64,000 bases of DNA. Source: Megaleporinus macrocephalus (lineage: Eukaryota; Chordata; Actinopteri; Characiformes; Anostomidae). The stretch covers positions 2,989,046 through 3,053,045 of the forward strand of contig CM038726.1 in NCBI GenBank assembly GCA_021613375.1, in the 5' to 3' direction. The stretch's first letter is position 1, and each line of letters opens with the position of its first letter. Positions 61,646 to 64,000 of the stretch are shown here, piece after piece. The position numbers and the translations under genes are program-made. The notes below the pieces were generated by a model, which was given only the letters and a program-made list of their open reading frames with translations, did no database searches and had not been told where the DNA came from.

Positions 61646-64000
61646 GAGGGTTAACAGAGATGTAGTGTTTATGGTATGTAGGCTAACAGAGATGTAGTGT
61701 TTATGGTATGAGGGCTAACAGAGATGTAGTGTTTATGGGATGAGGGCTAACAGAGATGTAGTGTTTATGGTATGTAGGCTAACAGAGATGTAGTGTTTAT
61801 GGTATGAGGGCTAACAGAGATGTAGTGTTTATGGTATGTAGGCTAACAGAGATGTAGTGTTTATGGTATGAGGGCTAACAGAGATGTAGTGTTTATGGTA
61901 TGTAGGCTAACAGAGATGTAGTGTTTATGGTATGAGGGCTAACAGAGATGTAGTGTTTATGGTATGAAGGCTAACAGAGATGTAGTGTTTATGGTATGAG
62001 GGCTAACAGAGATGTAGTGTTTATGGTATGAGGGCTAACAGAGATGTAGTGTTTATGGTATGAGGTCTAACAGAGATGTAGTGTTTATGGTATGAGGTCT
62101 AACAGAGATGTAGTGTTTATGGTATGAGGTCTAACAGAGATGTAGTGTTTATGGTATGTAGGCTAACAGAGATGTAGTGTTTATGGTATGAGAGTTAACA
62201 GAGATGTAGTGTTTATGGTATGAGGGCTAACAGAGATGTAGTGTTTATGGTATGAGGTCTAACAGAGATGTAGTGTTTATGGTATGAGGTCTAACAGAGA
62301 TGTAGTGTTTATGGTATGAGGTCTAACAGAGATGTAGTGTTTATGGTATGAGGTCTAACAGAGATGTAGTGTTTAGGGTATGAGGACTAACAGAGATGTA
62401 GTGTTTATGGTATGTAGGCTAACAGAGATGTAGCGTTTATGGTATGAGGGCTAACAGAGATGTAGTGTTTATGGTATGTAGGCTAACAGAGATGTAGTGT
62501 TTATGGTATGTAGGCTAACAGAGATGTAGTGTTTATGGTATGAGGGCTAACAGAGATGTAGTGTTTATGGTATGAGGGCTAACAGAGATGTAGTGTTTAT
62601 GGTATGAGGGCTAACAGAGATGTAGTGTTTATGGTATGTAGGCTAACAGAGATGTAGTGTTTACGGTATGTAGGCTAACAGAGATGTAGTGTTTATGGTA
62701 TGAGGGCTAACAGAGATGTAGTGTTTATGGTATGAGGTCTAACAGAGATGTAGTGTTTATGGTATGTAGGCTAACAGAGATGTATTGTTTATGGTATGAG
62801 GGCTAACAGAGATGTAGCATTTATGCTATATGCTATTCTGAGGCTCCGCTACGCTGCACATTAGCGGAACCCTGCTGAAGTCAGTTTGATGATGGAAGTC
62901 TCTGATCTCTCTTAATATTTTTCTATTTACAGCTCTGGACTGGAAAAGAAGAAAATCTGTGGTGGAATGACTGAGTCAACGTCCTGAGGTTTAACAGAGA
63001 TGTAGTGTTTATGATATGAGGGCTAACAGAGATGTAGTGTTTATGATATGAGGGCTAACAGAGATGTAGTGTTTATGGTATGAGGGCTAACAGAGATGTA
63101 GTGTTTATGGTATGTAGGCTAACAGAGATGTAGTGTTTATGGTATGAGGGCTAACAGAGATGTAGTGTTTATGGTACGAGGGTTAACAGAGATGTAGTGT
63201 TTATGGTACGAGGGCTAACAGAGATGTAGTGTTTATGGTATGAGGGCTAACAGAGATGTAGTGTTTATGGTATGTAGGCTAACAGAGATGTAGTGTTTAT
63301 GGTATGAGGGCTAACAGAGATGTAGTGTTTATGGTATGAGGGTTAACAGAGATGTAGTGTTTATGGTACGAGGGCTAACAGAGATGTAGTGTTTATGGTA
63401 CGAGGGTTAACAGAGATGTAGTGTTTATGGTACGAGGGCTAACAGAGATGTAGTGTTTATGGTATGAGGGCTAACAGAGATGTAGTGTTTATGGTATGTA
63501 GGCTAACAGAGATGTAGTGTTTATGGTATGAGGGCTAACAGAGATGTAGTGTTTATGGTATGAGGGTTAACAGAGATGTAGTGTTTATGGTACGAGGGCT
63601 AACAGAGATGTAGTGTTTATGGTATGTGGGCTAACAGAGATGTAGTGTTTATTGTACGAGGGCTAACAGAGATGTAGTGTTTATGGTATGTGGGCTAACA
63701 GAGATGTAGTGTTTATGAAATGAGGGTTAACAGAGATATAGTGTTTATGGTATGTAGGCTAACAGAGATGTAGTGTTTATGGTATGAGGGCTAACAGAGA
63801 TGTAGTGTTTATGGTACGAGGGTTAACAGAGATGTAGTGTTTATGGCACAAGGGCTAACAGAGATGTAGTGTTTATGGTATGAGGGCTAACAGAGATGTA
63901 GTGTTTATGGTATGTAGGCTAACAGAGATGTAGTGTTTATGGTATGTAGGCTAACAGAGATGTATTGTTTATGGTATGAGGGCTAACAGAGATGTAGTGT
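61646..64000. repeat. 32-bp minisatellite in two blocks, running off the window
   Basis: Unit GGCTAACAGAGATGTAGTGT plus TTATGGTATGAG, with GAG/TAG and GGC/GTC/GGT variants. The first block is 61646-62825 and the second 62990-64000, about 68 copies in all. The 165-bp interruption contains a copy of the left flank. Confidence 0.97.

Overview
This window looks like intronic DNA from a teleost fish, probably an otophysan such as a characin or catfish. The gene is a vertebrate teneurin, best matched to TENM4 (tenm4/odz4), transcribed on the + strand. Only two coding exons can be defended: 33928-34162 (235 nt) and 48093-48331 (239 nt). They are adjacent exons, and their split codons join in frame. 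Together they encode part of the cytoplasmic proline-rich region, the juxtamembrane segment and the single transmembrane helix of this type II membrane protein. The exon 5' of 33928 and the exon 3' of 48331 lie outside the window, so at least 33.9 kb, 13.9 kb and 15.7 kb of intron are seen. The fish assignment rests on the teneurin sequence, Tc1-like elements, L2/Rex-like LINE remnants and a dispersed repeat at about 57.4-57.7 kb that I associate with otophysan genomes.

The introns are extraordinarily rich in tandem repeats. By my rough tally about 35 of 64 kb is minisatellite or microsatellite. Main arrays are: 58-bp (1-193), 38-bp (0.72-2.39 kb), 61-bp (7.22-8.74 kb, and inverted at 31.1-32.3 and 33.1-33.87 kb), 44-bp GT-rich (8.74-9.47 kb), CA (10.0-10.8 kb), 21-bp (10.92-12.0 and 34.25-34.58 kb), about 80-bp (12.66-13.98 kb), 24/25-bp (14.74-17.64 kb), TGATTCAG-type (18.9-20.7 and 24.8-25.8 kb), 47-bp (23.3-24.2 kb), 64-bp (28.4-29.7 kb), TTATTACAGC-type (30.4-31.1 kb), 31-bp (44.0-45.2 kb), TTAATAACA-type (47.0-48.0, 51.9-53.1 and 55.8-57.4 kb), TG plus spacer (48.6-51.5 kb), CT-rich (53.2-55.07 kb), 12-bp (58.4-60.06 kb), 37-bp (60.06-61.3 kb) and 32-bp (61.65-64.0 kb, running off the window).

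Between arrays lie transposon remnants. These are a Tc1-like transposase pseudogene (41.9-43.0 kb), two deleted or truncated Tc1-like copies (20.76-21.59 and 46.57-46.91 kb), a fold-back hairpin element (22.05-22.26 kb) with related arms elsewhere, a repeatedly duplicated fragment of a LINE reverse transcriptase (35.6-38.95 kb), and a dispersed family whose edge carries the seed of the 21-bp minisatellite. Several low-repeat, higher-GC islands (for example 5.9-6.4, 14.0-14.5, 26.9-27.5, 32.3-32.95, 39.8-40.1, 41.5-41.9, 43.1-43.75 and 45.36-45.8 kb) look like candidate conserved non-coding or enhancer sequence. That is inference until an alignment is done.

The most interesting points are a 2.9-kb satellite whose unit resembles a Tc1 inverted terminal repeat, the same 61-bp satellite in opposite orientations within one intron, a roughly 95% identical direct duplication that flanks a coding exon, and a TAATTA-rich block held between inverted fold-back arms. 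The long open frames inside the arrays are artefacts of repeat periods divisible by three, not genes.
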